Positions 52,236 to 62,257 of a stretch of DNA of 64,000 nucleotides are shown here, in pieces. The stretch covers positions 95,685 to 159,684 of the forward strand of contig CAZYFH010000005.1 in NCBI GenBank assembly GCA_964646815.1, given 5' to 3'. The notes beneath the pieces were generated by a model. That model worked only from the letters and a program-made list of their open reading frames with translations. It ran no database searches and had not been told where the DNA came from. Source of the DNA: CAZYFH01 sp964646815. Lineage in GTDB: Bacteria; Acidobacteriota; Vicinamibacteria; Vicinamibacterales; UBA8438. The stretch's first letter is position 1, and the number at the start of each line of letters is the position of its first letter. The position numbers were made by a program, and so were the translations under genes.

Positions 52236-52900
52236 TGGCTGACCGGGTTCACGACGGCCGCGGCGTCAGCGATGGCAGACGACACCGCCGCTGAGACGGC
52301 TTCCGGAGGCTGAGCGCCATCGACCGTGCGAAACGTCGACCGCTCCATGTAGAACTCCACGAGCGGCGCCGTATCCCGCCGATAGACGGCAAGGCGCTCA
52401 AGCACCACGTCTTCGCTGTCGTCGCTCCGCTGCTCCAACACGCCGCTGCAGCTCGAACAGGAAGCTGCCGGCGACGCGTCACTGGACCCCGCGATGGCGC
52501 CGCACCTCGCGCACACACGCCGGCGCGACAAGCGTTCCACGACCTCTGCGTCGGTCACTGTCAGATCCACGATCACCAAGGCACCACGGTCGGCGAGCAT
52601 CTCGTCGAGGGCCTGCGCCTGATGTACCCGCCGCGGAAACCCGTCGAGCACGACCCCAGCGCGGGCGTCCGGCGAGGCCAGTCGTTTCCGCATCACCTCG
52701 ATCACGATGTCGTCACCCACCAGCTGACCCGCATCGAGCACCGTTTTGACCTGCCGTCCCAGCGGACTTCCCGACGCGATGGCCGCCCGAAGAATGTCGC
52801 CCGTGGACACATGTGGGATGCCACGCGCCGTCGCCACGCGCTTCGCCTGCGTCCCCTTGCCGGCGCCGGGCGGCCCGAGCATCACGACATCGAGCGTCAT
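52232..52900 (-). CDS. adk: Adenylate kinase (zinc-type lid)
   Basis: 222 residues. P-loop MLGPPGAGKGTQAKRV, STGDILRAAI, VLDGFPRRVHQAQAL and a lid with two Cys pairs (CARCGAI and CSSCSG) that binds zinc as in Gram-positive and many other Adks. It interconverts AMP, ADP and ATP. Located between secY and map, as in many bacterial spc operons. Confidence 0.96.
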   Translation of the reverse strand: MTLDVVMLGPPGAGKGTQAKRVATARGIPHVSTGDILRAAIASGSPLGRQVKTVLDAGQLVGDDIVIEVMRKRLASPDARAGVVLDGFPRRVHQAQALDEMLADRGALVIVDLTVTDAEVVERLSRRRVCARCGAIAGSSDASPAASCSSCSGVLEQRSDDSEDVVLERLAVYRRDTAPLVEFYMERSTFRTVDGAQPPEAVSAAVSSAIADAAAVVNPVSQ

Positions 52901-52915
52901 CGCTCATGTCGGCAG

Positions 52916-54327
<1,412 letters not shown>

Positions 54328-54331
<4 letters not shown>

Positions 54332-54843
54332 CGGGCGGTGTCCTTGGACGTCGACTTGCGTGACGACACGACCTCGCACGTTCCGCCGGCCCCGGAAATC
54401 CTCTCCAGCGCTTTGGCGCTGAACTTGTGGGCCTTGACCGTCAGTGTCTTGTAGATCTCACCGCGCGCCAGCACTTTGACGAGCGCCGAGCGGCTGATGA
54501 GCCGAGACGCGCGCAGCACCTCTGGCGTGACCTCGGCACCGTTCTCGAAGCGACTCTCCAACGTGTCGAGATTGACGACCTCGTACGCGACGCGAAACGG
54601 ATTGTGGAAACCACGCTTCGGCAACCGCCGATGCATCGGCATCTGGCCACCCTCGAAGCCACGCTTGCGCGAGTATCCCGAACGTGACTGCTGACCCTTG
54701 TGCCCGCGACCAGCGGTGACACCGGTCCCGGAGCCCTCCCCACGACCGATACGCTTCTTGGCCCGCTTCGCGCCCTTCGGCGGATGGAGCGTGCTGAGAC
54801 TCATCCGTGCGTCCGACGCGTCTTTCGTCCGTTGCTCAGTCAT
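54328..54843 (-). CDS. rplO: 50S ribosomal protein L15
   Basis: 171 residues as annotated. The L15 hallmark is LSTLHPPKGAKRAKKRIGRGEGSGTGVTAGRGHKGQQSRSG. ATG 54843 overlaps the rpmD stop by 8 bp; the internal ATG 54804 gives the more typical N-terminus MSLSTLHP, so the true start is uncertain. Confidence 0.93.
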
Positions 54844-55045
54844 CGTTCGTCACGACCAGATGCCGGACCGCGCGAATCATGCCGCGGATCGACGGATTGT
54901 CAACCACCTCGACCGACTGCCCGATCCGTCGCAACCCGAGGCCGCGCACGACCTGCTCATGCCCCTTTTCATAGCCAATCCAGCTCCGTACGAGCGTGAC
55001 CCGAACTCTGGGCGCGTCGTTGTTACGCGTTGCTGGTCGTCGCAT
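54836..55045 (-). CDS. rpmD: 50S ribosomal protein L30
   Basis: 69 residues from ATG 55045 (RVRVTLVRSWIGYEKGHEQVVRGLGLRRIGQSV). Standard size. The upstream ATG 55060 overlaps rpsE and would add five residues. Confidence 0.92.
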   Translation of the reverse strand: MRRPATRNNDAPRVRVTLVRSWIGYEKGHEQVVRGLGLRRIGQSVEVVDNPSIRGMIRAVRHLVVTNDD

Positions 55046-55056
55046 CGCCCACCTTC

Positions 55057-55569
55057 TCACGCGCCTAGCGCTTCGAGATCGACACCACGGAGTTTGGCCA
55101 CATCCACCGGATCCTTGAGCCCCGCCAGGCCGGTGAACGTCGCGCGCACAACGTTGTTGGGGTTGTTAGAGCCGAGTGACTTCGTCAGGATATCGTGGAT
55201 ACCGACGGACTCGATGACCGCGCGGACGGCGCCACCAGCGATGATGCCGGTGCCTTGCGGGGCTGGCTTCAGCAGCACGCGCCCCCCCCCAAACCGCCCG
55301 ATGATGGTGTGAGGAATTGTCGTCCCCTGCAGCGGCACCCGAATCAGCTCCTTCTTGGCGGCCTCGACGCCCTTCTTAATGGCCGAGGGCACCTCTTTGG
55401 CCTTGCCGATGGCGAACCCGCAGTGGCCGGCCCCGTCACCGACGACCACGAGCGCACTGAAGCTCAGGTTCTTGCCGCCCTTGACGACCTTGGTCACTCG
55501 ATTGATGGACACGACGGTATCTTTCAAATCGAGCATGGTCGGATCGATCTTCGGTCGTGCTTCGTTCAT
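55057..55569 (-). CDS. rpsE: 30S ribosomal protein S5
   Basis: 170 residues. LKDTVVSINRVTKVVKGGKNLSFSALVVVGDG and GTGIIAGGAVRAVIESVGIHDILTKSLGSNNPNNVVRA are the two S5 halves (double-stranded-RNA-binding fold plus C-domain). It contributes to decoding accuracy. Confidence 0.96.
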   Translation of the reverse strand: MNEARPKIDPTMLDLKDTVVSINRVTKVVKGGKNLSFSALVVVGDGAGHCGFAIGKAKEVPSAIKKGVEAAKKELIRVPLQGTTIPHTIIGRFGGGRVLLKPAPQGTGIIAGGAVRAVIESVGIHDILTKSLGSNNPNNVVRATFTGLAGLKDPVDVAKLRGVDLEALGA

Positions 55570-55576
55570 GGATCCT

Positions 55577-55951
55577 CTAGAACTCCAATCCGGCTTTGCG
55601 CGCGGCGTCGGCCACCGATCGGACCCGCCCGTGATACAGGACGCCCCCGCGATCGAACACCACGCGCGTGACGCCCTGTTTCAACGAGCGCTCGGCGACG
55701 ATGCGGCCGATGATCTGGGCGCCGGCCAGGTTACCGCCTCGCGCGCCGTCGCTGAACAATGCCTTCACACTCGGCTCCATGCTCGATGCCGACACGATGG
55801 TGCGTCCCGCCAGGTCGTCAACCACCTGCGCGGAGATATGAGCCAGGCTCCGCGATACGGCAAGCCGGGGCCGTTCCGACGTCCCGCTCATACGTTGCCG
55901 CTGCCGCAGACGGATGCGAGTGCGCCGGTCCTTCTTCGTCTTGACTCTCAT
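55577..55951 (-). CDS. rplR: 50S ribosomal protein L18
   Basis: 124 residues: RTRIRLRQRQRMSGTSERPRLAVSRSLAHISAQVVDD, GNLAGAQIIGRIVAERSLKQGVTRVVFDRGGVLYHGRVRSVADAARKAGLEF. It binds 5S rRNA together with L5. Confidence 0.95.
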   Translation of the reverse strand: MRVKTKKDRRTRIRLRQRQRMSGTSERPRLAVSRSLAHISAQVVDDLAGRTIVSASSMEPSVKALFSDGARGGNLAGAQIIGRIVAERSLKQGVTRVVFDRGGVLYHGRVRSVADAARKAGLEF

Positions 55952-55971
55952 CTCTTCGCCCGTACCAACCT

Positions 55972-56511
55972 CTACGCTCCGGTCTTCCCCACCTTCTTCT
56001 TGAGCACTTCGCCCGTGTAGCGAACGCCTTTCTGCTTGTACGGATCCGGTTTGCGCAGCGCGCGGATGTTGGCCGCCACCTGGCCCACCTGCTGGCGATC
56101 GATGCCGCTCACGGTGATGTGGGTCTGCTTCTCGACCGCGATGTCGATCCCGAGTGGAACATCGAAGTTAATCGGATGCGAGTATCCCAGCGCAAAGACC
56201 ACCTGTTTACCCGTCACCTCCGCGCGGTAACCGATCCCAACAATATCGAGCTCCTTCTTGAATCCGTCGACCACGCCGTGGACCGCGTTCGCCACGAGGC
56301 TGCGCGCCAGCCCGTGGAAGTTACTGACCGACGTGTCGTTCTCCTTGATCGGGCGCGCCACGAGCGTGCCGTCGGCTTCCTCGAACCGGATACCAGGGGG
56401 CACGATCTGGCGCAGCTTACCCTTCGGCCCTTCAATCTCGACGGCATCGGCGTCCACCCGCACATGGACCCCACTCGGTATCGGTATCGGCTTCTTCCCT
56501 ACGCGTGACAT
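55972..56511 (-). CDS. rplF: 50S ribosomal protein L6
   Basis: 179 residues: MSRVGKKPIPIPSGVHVRVD and the C-terminal RQQVGQVAANIRALRKPDPYKQKGVRYTGEVLKKKVGKTGA. Two similar halves as usual. Confidence 0.96.
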   Translation of the reverse strand: MSRVGKKPIPIPSGVHVRVDADAVEIEGPKGKLRQIVPPGIRFEEADGTLVARPIKENDTSVSNFHGLARSLVANAVHGVVDGFKKELDIVGIGYRAEVTGKQVVFALGYSHPINFDVPLGIDIAVEKQTHITVSGIDRQQVGQVAANIRALRKPDPYKQKGVRYTGEVLKKKVGKTGA

Positions 56512-56590
56512 GGTGTGTGCTCGACCTGCTCGTAGTTCCAGGAGTCCCGGGTGTCAGGATGCCACGGTCCGGTGTGGGCCCCCACCGCCG

Positions 56591-57001
56591 TTACCAGACG
56601 TTGCAAAGCACTTCTCCACCAATACCCGCCTTCGATGCGTCGCGCCCCGTCATCACGCCGTGCGACGTGGTCAGGATGCTCGTCCCGAGCCCCGCGAGGA
56701 CCGGCGGCGCCTTATCCCGGGCGAAGTACACGCGACGCCCCGGCCGACTCACCCGCTGGAGCCCGGTCAGCACGCGTTCGCCGCGGGGACCGTACTTGAG
56801 ATAGATGCGCAGCATCCGCAGGCGCTGCTCTCCACGCGGGTTCGGCAACTCGACCTGCTTGAACCCGAGGATATAGCCCTCGCCCTGAAGGATGCGCGCG
56901 ATATCGGACTTCAAGCGCGACACCGGAACATCCACTCGCGGGCGCCGCTCCGAGGTCGCGTTACGAACCCTGGTCAGCATGTCGGCAATCTGGTCAGCCA
57001 T
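56591..57001 (-). CDS. rpsH: 30S ribosomal protein S8
   Basis: 136 residues: DQIADMLTRVRNATSERRPRVDVPVSRLKSDIARILQGEGYI and TTSHGVMTGRDASKAGIGGEVLCNVW. In E. coli S8 represses the spc operon; no matching mRNA site was identified here. Confidence 0.96.
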   Translation of the reverse strand: MADQIADMLTRVRNATSERRPRVDVPVSRLKSDIARILQGEGYILGFKQVELPNPRGEQRLRMLRIYLKYGPRGERVLTGLQRVSRPGRRVYFARDKAPPVLAGLGTSILTTSHGVMTGRDASKAGIGGEVLCNVW

Positions 57002-57055
57002 AGCACTCCGATCCCAACCCCGGACCCGCGTTAGCCACGCCCCGGGCCGCGCCGT

Positions 57056-57241
57056 CTACCAGCTGCTCTTGATAACGCCCGCGACCTCGCCCTCGAGCGC
57101 CAGCCGACGGAAGCACAGCCGGCAGAGTGCGAACTTGCGGAGATACCCGCGTGGCCGGCCGCACAGCCGGCACCTATTGCGCAGGCGCACCTTAAACTTC
57201 GGCGTTTTCAACTCTTTGACGATTTTTGCGGTCGTGGCCAT
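57056..57241 (-). CDS. rpsZ: 30S ribosomal protein S14, zinc-binding (type Z)
   Basis: 61 residues: the short form with CRLCGRPRGYLRKFALCRLCFRRLA (two Cys pairs). The long zinc-free paralogue, if present, is elsewhere. Confidence 0.95.
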   Translation of the reverse strand: MATTAKIVKELKTPKFKVRLRNRCRLCGRPRGYLRKFALCRLCFRRLALEGEVAGVIKSSW

Positions 57242-57271
57242 GATGTGTCCGTCTTATCTCGGCCCGGGTCC

Positions 57272-57814
57272 TTAGTTCTGCCGGAACGGCATCCCCATCA
57301 ACTGCAGGAGCTTTCGGCCCTCTTGGTCACTGCCGGCCGTCGTGACCACGGAAATGTTCATCCCGCGAGCCGCGTCCACCTTCATGTAGTCGATCTCGAG
57401 GAAGATCAGCTGGTCCTTGAGGCCCAGCGTGTAGTTTCCGCGCCCGTCGAAGCCACGCGGCGAGATCCCGCGGAAGTCACGCACGCGCGGCAGGGCAATC
57501 GACACGAGTCGGTCGAGAAACTCGTACATCCGTTCGCCGCGCAGCGTCACCATTGCACCAATGGGCATTCCTTGGCGGACCTTGAACTGCGCGATCGACT
57601 TTCGCGCGCGCCGCGTCACCGGGCGCTGGCCCGTGATACGCGCCAACTCGTCGGCACCCACGTCGATCAGCTTGGCGTTCTGCGTGGCTTCGCCGAGCCC
57701 CATGTTGACGACGATGCGCTCGATCTTCGGGACCGCCATCAGGTTGTCGTAGCCGAACTCCTTCTGGAGCGCAGGCACGACCTCGCTCTTATACCGGTCA
57801 CGTAGACGGCTCAT
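57272..57814 (-). CDS. rplE: 50S ribosomal protein L5
   Basis: 180 residues from ATG 57814, which overlaps the rplX stop (ATGA). RLRDRYKSEVVPALQKEFGYDNLMAVPKIERIVVNMGLGEA and RGFDGRGNYTLGLKDQLIFLEIDYMKVDAARGMNISVVTTA are diagnostic. It anchors 5S rRNA to the large subunit. Confidence 0.96.
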   Translation of the reverse strand: MSRLRDRYKSEVVPALQKEFGYDNLMAVPKIERIVVNMGLGEATQNAKLIDVGADELARITGQRPVTRRARKSIAQFKVRQGMPIGAMVTLRGERMYEFLDRLVSIALPRVRDFRGISPRGFDGRGNYTLGLKDQLIFLEIDYMKVDAARGMNISVVTTAGSDQEGRKLLQLMGMPFRQN

Positions 57815-58143
57815 TTGTCCACCGCTCCGTCGCACTTGCGACAGATACGCACGCGGCGTCCGTCGCCGAGCAGCCGGCGCCCGAGGCGGGTCGGTGCGTC
57901 GCACTCGGGGCACACAAGCTGGACATTTGAGGCGTGCAATGAGGCTTCGCGCTCGACGATGCCGCCCTTCACATTGGCACGAGGGTTGGGTCGCGTGTGT
58001 CGCTTGATGAAGTTCACGCCCTCCACTACCACACGATTGCGGCCCGGTTCGACCTTCAACACCCGCCCTCGCTTACCGCGGTCCTTCCCGGCCACGACAA
58101 CGACATTGTCGTTCTTGCGGACCGGGGTCTGTAATCGAGACAT
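57811..58143 (-). CDS. rplX: 50S ribosomal protein L24
   Basis: 110 residues. KOW motif VRKNDNVVVVAGKDRGKRGRVLKVEPGRNRVVVEGVNFIKRHTRPN. Two Cys pairs (CPECDAPTRLG and CRKCDGAV) in the C-terminal half suggest a zinc-binding form. Confidence 0.95.
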   Translation of the reverse strand: MSRLQTPVRKNDNVVVVAGKDRGKRGRVLKVEPGRNRVVVEGVNFIKRHTRPNPRANVKGGIVEREASLHASNVQLVCPECDAPTRLGRRLLGDGRRVRICRKCDGAVDK

Positions 58144-58202
58144 GATTGCGTCGCTCTCTACCTGAAACCCTGAGCCCTAGGCCATAACCCGACGCCGCTG
58201 CA

Positions 58203-58571
58203 CTACAACACCTCCGGGGCCAGGGAGACGATCTTCATAAACTTTCGCTCGCGCAGCTCTCGCGCGACCGGCCCGAAGACCCGCGTACCGATCGGCTCGT
58301 TCTGCTCGTTGACCAGGACTGCCGCGTTTCGATCGAATCGAATATAGCTACCATCGCGGCGACGGTGTTCCTTCCGGGTGCGAACAATGACCGCCCTCAC
58401 AACCTGCCCCTTCTTCACCGCCGCGTCCGGCGTCGCCTCCTTGACGGAGGCCGTCACGACGTCGCCCAAGCGCGCAAACCGACCCGTCGCGCCGCCGATC
58501 GGGTTGATGACCGAAACCTTGCGCGCCCCGGAGTTGTCGGCCACGTCCAAGACCGACTGCATTTGAATCAT
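58203..58571 (-). CDS. rplN: 50S ribosomal protein L14
   Basis: 122 residues, the usual length: MIQMQSVLDVADNSGARKVSVINPIGG and RRRDGSYIRFDRNAAVLVNEQNEPIGTRVFGPVARELRERKFMKIVSLAPEVL. Confidence 0.97.
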   Translation of the reverse strand: MIQMQSVLDVADNSGARKVSVINPIGGATGRFARLGDVVTASVKEATPDAAVKKGQVVRAVIVRTRKEHRRRDGSYIRFDRNAAVLVNEQNEPIGTRVFGPVARELRERKFMKIVSLAPEVL

Positions 58572-58585
58572 GAGCTCGCCTACGG

Positions 58586-58840
58586 TCAGGCCGTCTCGGC
58601 CCGAGTGATGACACGCTTGACCACATAGCGCTTCCGACGACTCAGCGGGCGCGACTCGACCATCGCGATCCGATCGCCGACCTTCGCGCTATTCTCGGCG
58701 TCGTGCGCCATGAACGTCGACGTGCGACGTTGGATCTTCCCATAGAGGCCATGCCGCACCCGGCGCTCCACAGCCACGATCACGCCTCGGTCCAGCTTGT
58801 CGCGCACGACGACCCCCACGACCTCTCGCTGATTACCCAT
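58586..58840 (-). CDS. rpsQ: 30S ribosomal protein S17
   Basis: 84 residues: REVVGVVVRDKLDRGVIVAVERRVRHGLYGKIQRRTSTFMAHD. Overlaps the rpmC stop by 8 bp. Confidence 0.95.
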   Translation of the reverse strand: MGNQREVVGVVVRDKLDRGVIVAVERRVRHGLYGKIQRRTSTFMAHDAENSAKVGDRIAMVESRPLSRRKRYVVKRVITRAETA

Positions 58841-59048
58841 TGCCCTCCCCCGAGGCCGCCAGCTCCCGCTCGCGGAGCAGGGTCTTGGCCCGCGCCCGGT
58901 CCCTACGCAACGCGCTCATCTTGTGCGGTGCGTCCGTCTTTCCCATCGACTGCTGCAGCCGCAACCGGAACACCTCGTCGTCGAGCTCACGGACTCGCTG
59001 GACAAGGTCGTCGCTCCCCAGCTCCCGCAAGTCGTCAATCTTCGCCAT
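58833..59048 (-). CDS. rpmC: 50S ribosomal protein L29
   Basis: 71 residues from ATG 59048: MAKIDDLRELGSDDLVQRVRELDDEVFRLRLQQSMGKTDAPHKMSALRRDRARAKTLLRERE. The start shares bases with the rplP stop (TGATG). Confidence 0.93.
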   Translation of the reverse strand: MAKIDDLRELGSDDLVQRVRELDDEVFRLRLQQSMGKTDAPHKMSALRRDRARAKTLLRERELAASGEGNG

Positions 59049-59470
59049 CACACCCGCGCCTCGCCGAACCGCGTGGCGAACTTCGTGTGGATCGGGAGCT
59101 TCGCCGCTGCCAGGCGCATTGCCCGTTCAGCGGCTACCGCGCTGACCCCTTCCATCTCGAAGAGGATCCGGCCGGGGCGAACAACGGCGACCCACTGCTC
59201 TGGCGCCCCTTTTCCCTTGCCCATCCGGGTCTCCTGTGGCTTCTTCGTGATCGGCTTGTCGGGAAACACACGCACCCAGATCTTCCCACCACGTTTGATA
59301 AATCTGGTCATCGCAACCCGGGCGGCCTCGATCTGCCGATCGGTGAGCCAGCAGGGCTCCATCGCCTTCAGACCGTAGTCGCCGAACGCTACCGTCGAGC
59401 CCCGCCAGGCCTTGCCCGCCATGCGCCCTCGGTGCTGCTTCCGATATTTAACCTTCTTCGGCATCAACAT
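59048..59470 (-). CDS. rplP: 50S ribosomal protein L16
   Basis: 140 residues: MLMPKKVKYRKQHRGRMAGKAWRGSTVAFGDYGLKAMEPCWLTDRQIEAARVAMTRFIKRGGKIWVRVFPDKPITKKPQETRMGKGKG. Organises the A-site region of the large subunit. Confidence 0.97.
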   Translation of the reverse strand: MLMPKKVKYRKQHRGRMAGKAWRGSTVAFGDYGLKAMEPCWLTDRQIEAARVAMTRFIKRGGKIWVRVFPDKPITKKPQETRMGKGKGAPEQWVAVVRPGRILFEMEGVSAVAAERAMRLAAAKLPIHTKFATRFGEARV

Positions 59471-59500
59471 GATGCGTCCCCTGGCCCCTGCGGTCGCCGA

Positions 59501-60181
59501 CTACGCTCGAGCGCCACGCCGAGGGGTGCGATACTCTTCCTCGCCACCCACCTTCGGCTCGAGGCGCTCACCCTTATAGAGCCACACCTTGACGCCAACG
59601 ACGCCGTAGGTCGTCCGCGCCTGCCCGAACCCGTAGTCGATATCCGCCCGCAGCGTCTGCAGCGGCAACTGACCGTTCAGATACCACTCGGACCGCGCGA
59701 TCTCCGCACCGTTGAGTCGACCACCGACACGCACCTTGATGCCCCTGGCGCCGAACCGAAGCGCCGACTCCACGGCCTTTCGCATCGCGCGTCTGAACGC
59801 CACCCGCTTCTCGAGCTGCAGTGCGACCGACTCGCTGATCAGCTGTGCATCGAGCTCAGGCTTCTGAATCTCCTGGATGTTGATGAACACCTGGCGATCA
59901 GTGCGCTTCTGGATCTCCGTCTTCAGCTTGTCGACTTCGGTGCCCTTCCGCCCGATGATGATGCCCGGCCGCGATGTGTAGATGTCGAGCTTCAGCATGT
60001 TCGCGGCGCGCTCGATCTCGATTTTCGAGACACCCGCATGAGCGAAGCGCTTCTTCAGATCACGTTTGAGGGCGAGGTCCTCGTGTAGCAGTTTGACGTA
60101 GTCGCGGTCGGCATACCATCGCGATCGCCAGGTCTTGTTGAACCCCAGGCGGAACCCGTACGGATGAACCTTCTGTCCCAT
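59501..60181 (-). CDS. rpsC: 30S ribosomal protein S3
   Basis: 226 residues: MGQKVHPYGFRLGFNKTWRSRWYADRDYVKLLHEDL, the KH domain (SRPGIIIGRKGTEVDKLKTEIQKRT) and the C-terminal domain GARGIKVRVGGRLNGAEIARSEWYLNGQLPLQTLRADIDYGF. Confidence 0.97.
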   Translation of the reverse strand: MGQKVHPYGFRLGFNKTWRSRWYADRDYVKLLHEDLALKRDLKKRFAHAGVSKIEIERAANMLKLDIYTSRPGIIIGRKGTEVDKLKTEIQKRTDRQVFINIQEIQKPELDAQLISESVALQLEKRVAFRRAMRKAVESALRFGARGIKVRVGGRLNGAEIARSEWYLNGQLPLQTLRADIDYGFGQARTTYGVVGVKVWLYKGERLEPKVGGEEEYRTPRRGARA

Positions 60182-60204
60182 GAGCGTTATGGCGCCGTGT
60201 CCGG

Positions 60205-60795
60205 CTAGTCCGCCGTCGGCGCCTTCCTCGTCTTCTTTTTCGCAGCGCGCGCCTTCGTCGCTGTGCGAGCGGCTCCCGTCGTGGCGCCGGTCGCTCCCCT
60301 TACCCCCGTCGGCTTTCGGCGTGCGGTCTTCCGCGGCGACCTTCGCTTCGCCCGCTTGGTCGCGCGCCGAGCACCTGACGCCGCAGCGCGCCGCGGTTTT
60401 GTCTCGCCTCCGTCGTCCGCCGGTTCGCCGACAGTCACCACCGACGTGGACTCAGGCCTCTCTCGCACGACCACGGTCAGATGCGCCGTCCGCTTCAATA
60501 CGCGAAACGCGCGGCCCATCGGCGCCGCGCGTATGCGCTTCAACGACGGGCCCTGGTCAGCGTGGCACACCCCGACATAGAGACGATCGACGTCGCCACT
60601 CCCACCCTCGCGCTGGCTGGCGTTCGCTACGGCTGACCGCAGCGTCTTCTCGACGTCCTTGGCCACGCCCTTGCGCGCGAAGCGGAGTGTGGCCAGGGCC
60701 GTATTGACGTCTCGACCGCGAATCAGGTCGAGCACGAGCTTCGCTTTCTGGGCCGAGGTCCGCACATAGCGCGACGTGGCCCGTCCCTCGATCAT
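60205..60795 (-). CDS. rplV: 50S ribosomal protein L22 with long basic tail
   Basis: 196 residues; typical L22 is about 110. The core (ATSRYVRTSAQKAKLVLDLIRGRDVNTALATLRFARKGVAKDVEKTL..RAAPMGRAFRVLKRTAHLTVVVRE) ends near residue 112. The remaining 80 residues are Ala/Arg/Lys/Thr-rich and probably disordered. ATG 60795 overlaps the rpsS stop. Confidence 0.93.
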   Translation of the reverse strand: MIEGRATSRYVRTSAQKAKLVLDLIRGRDVNTALATLRFARKGVAKDVEKTLRSAVANASQREGGSGDVDRLYVGVCHADQGPSLKRIRAAPMGRAFRVLKRTAHLTVVVRERPESTSVVTVGEPADDGGETKPRRAAASGARRATKRAKRRSPRKTARRKPTGVRGATGATTGAARTATKARAAKKKTRKAPTAD

Positions 60796-61094
60796 CGAGG
60801 ACCTCCGGTCCTGGCGACCGACGCGGCCTTCTCACTCTTCGTCGTGTGCCCCCGAAACAACCGTGTGGGCGAGAACTCGCCGAACTTGTGGCCCACCATG
60901 TTCTCGGTCACGTAGACCGGCACGAACTTCTTTCCGTTGTGGACAGCAATAGTGTGCCCCACCATCTCGGGCACCACGGTCGACCGCCGCGACCAGGTCT
61001 TGATCACCTTCTTGTCGCCGCTCCGATTCATGATCTCGATCTTCTCAAGGAGCGGCAGATCGACGAACGGTCCCTTCTTCAACGAGCGGCTCAT
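60792..61094 (-). CDS. rpsS: 30S ribosomal protein S19
   Basis: 100 residues from ATG 61094: MSRSLKKGPFVDLPLLEKIE, then TWSRRSTVVPEMVGHTIAVHNGKKFVPVYVTENMVGHKFGEFSPTRLFRGH. Standard. Confidence 0.97.
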   Translation of the reverse strand: MSRSLKKGPFVDLPLLEKIEIMNRSGDKKVIKTWSRRSTVVPEMVGHTIAVHNGKKFVPVYVTENMVGHKFGEFSPTRLFRGHTTKSEKAASVARTGGPR

Positions 61095-61104
61095 AGTCGC
61101 GTCC

Positions 61105-61938
61105 CTATCTCGACCGCTTCTTTTTCCGTGACACGATGAAGCGGTCCGACGGCTTCTTCTTGCGTGTCTTGTACCCCTTGGTCGGCATTCCCCAAGGCGA
61201 TACGGGATGCCGCCCGCCCGCCGCATGGCCTTCACCGCCGCCCAACGGGTGGTCCACCGGATTCATCGCGTTGCCGCACACGTGCGGGCGACGCCCGCGC
61301 CACCGTTCGCGACCGGCTTTCCCGATTCGGACGTTCTCATGGTCGACGTTACCGACCTGGCCGATCGTGGCGAGGCACTTCGGCATGATGAGTCGGCTCT
61401 CCCCAGACGGCAGCCGAACGGTCACGTACTTGCCTTCCTTGGCCACGACCTGCACGGATGACCCGGCACTTCGGGCGAGCTGGCCGCCTTTCCCCGGTCG
61501 CAACTCGACATTGTGGACCTGCGTCCCGAGGGGAATGTTCTCGAGCGGAAGCGTGTTGCCAGGCAGAATGTCGACCTTGTCGCCCGCGATGACGACGTCG
61601 CCGACCTTCACGCCGACCGGGTGCAGGATGTATCGCTTCTCCCCATCCGCATACGTCACGAGCGCGATTCGCGCCGTGCGATTGGGGTCGTATTCGACGG
61701 TCGTCACTTTTGCCGGAATGTCGCGCTTGCTTCGCTTGAAATCAATGACCCGATAGGCACGCTTGTGGCCGCCGCCGCGCCACCACACAGTCACCTCGCC
61801 GCTATTGTTCCGCCCCCCGGACTTCTTCAGCGGACGGATCAAGGGCCGGTGTGGTCTATCGGTGGTGATCTCGTCGAACGTCTGTACGGTCTGGAATCGA
61901 CGACCGGCCGACGTCGGTTTGTATTTGCGAATAGCCAT
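61105..61938 (-). CDS. rplB: 50S ribosomal protein L2
   Basis: 277 residues from ATG 61938 (MAIRKYKPTSAGRRFQTVQT). RGGGHKRAYRVIDFKRSKRD and the peptidyl-transferase loop CGNAMNPVDHPLGGGEGHAAGGRHPVSPWG are intact. Confidence 0.97.
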   Translation of the reverse strand: MAIRKYKPTSAGRRFQTVQTFDEITTDRPHRPLIRPLKKSGGRNNSGEVTVWWRGGGHKRAYRVIDFKRSKRDIPAKVTTVEYDPNRTARIALVTYADGEKRYILHPVGVKVGDVVIAGDKVDILPGNTLPLENIPLGTQVHNVELRPGKGGQLARSAGSSVQVVAKEGKYVTVRLPSGESRLIMPKCLATIGQVGNVDHENVRIGKAGRERWRGRRPHVCGNAMNPVDHPLGGGEGHAAGGRHPVSPWGMPTKGYKTRKKKPSDRFIVSRKKKRSR

Positions 61939-61966
61939 CGTACTGCTCGGTGCCTTCTGCCCGGTC

Positions 61967-62257
61967 CTAGGCGCCTTCGAGGAACTCCGGCACCTGCTCA
62001 CCCGCCCGAAGGCGAACATAGGCCTTTTTCCAGTCGGGCCGCTGCCCTGCGAAGCGCCCCTGGCGCTTGATCTTACCGTGCGCGATGGACGTGCGTACCT
62101 CGGCGACTTTCGACCCCAGCAACTGCTCGACGGCCCGGCGGACCTCGATCTTCGTGGCGCGTAGCGCGACCTCAAATACGAGGATCTGGTCGCCCTCCCT
62201 CAGCAGGGTCGACTTTTCCGTGGTGATGGCGCGCCGAATGACGTCGGTCTGTTTCAT
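61967..62257 (-). CDS. rplW: 50S ribosomal protein L23
   Basis: 96 residues: DVIRRAITTEKSTLLREGDQ, FEVALRATKIEVRRAVEQLLGSKVAEVRTSIAHGKIKRQGRF. Located at the exit-tunnel docking site. Confidence 0.95.
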   Translation of the reverse strand: MKQTDVIRRAITTEKSTLLREGDQILVFEVALRATKIEVRRAVEQLLGSKVAEVRTSIAHGKIKRQGRFAGQRPDWKKAYVRLRAGEQVPEFLEGA

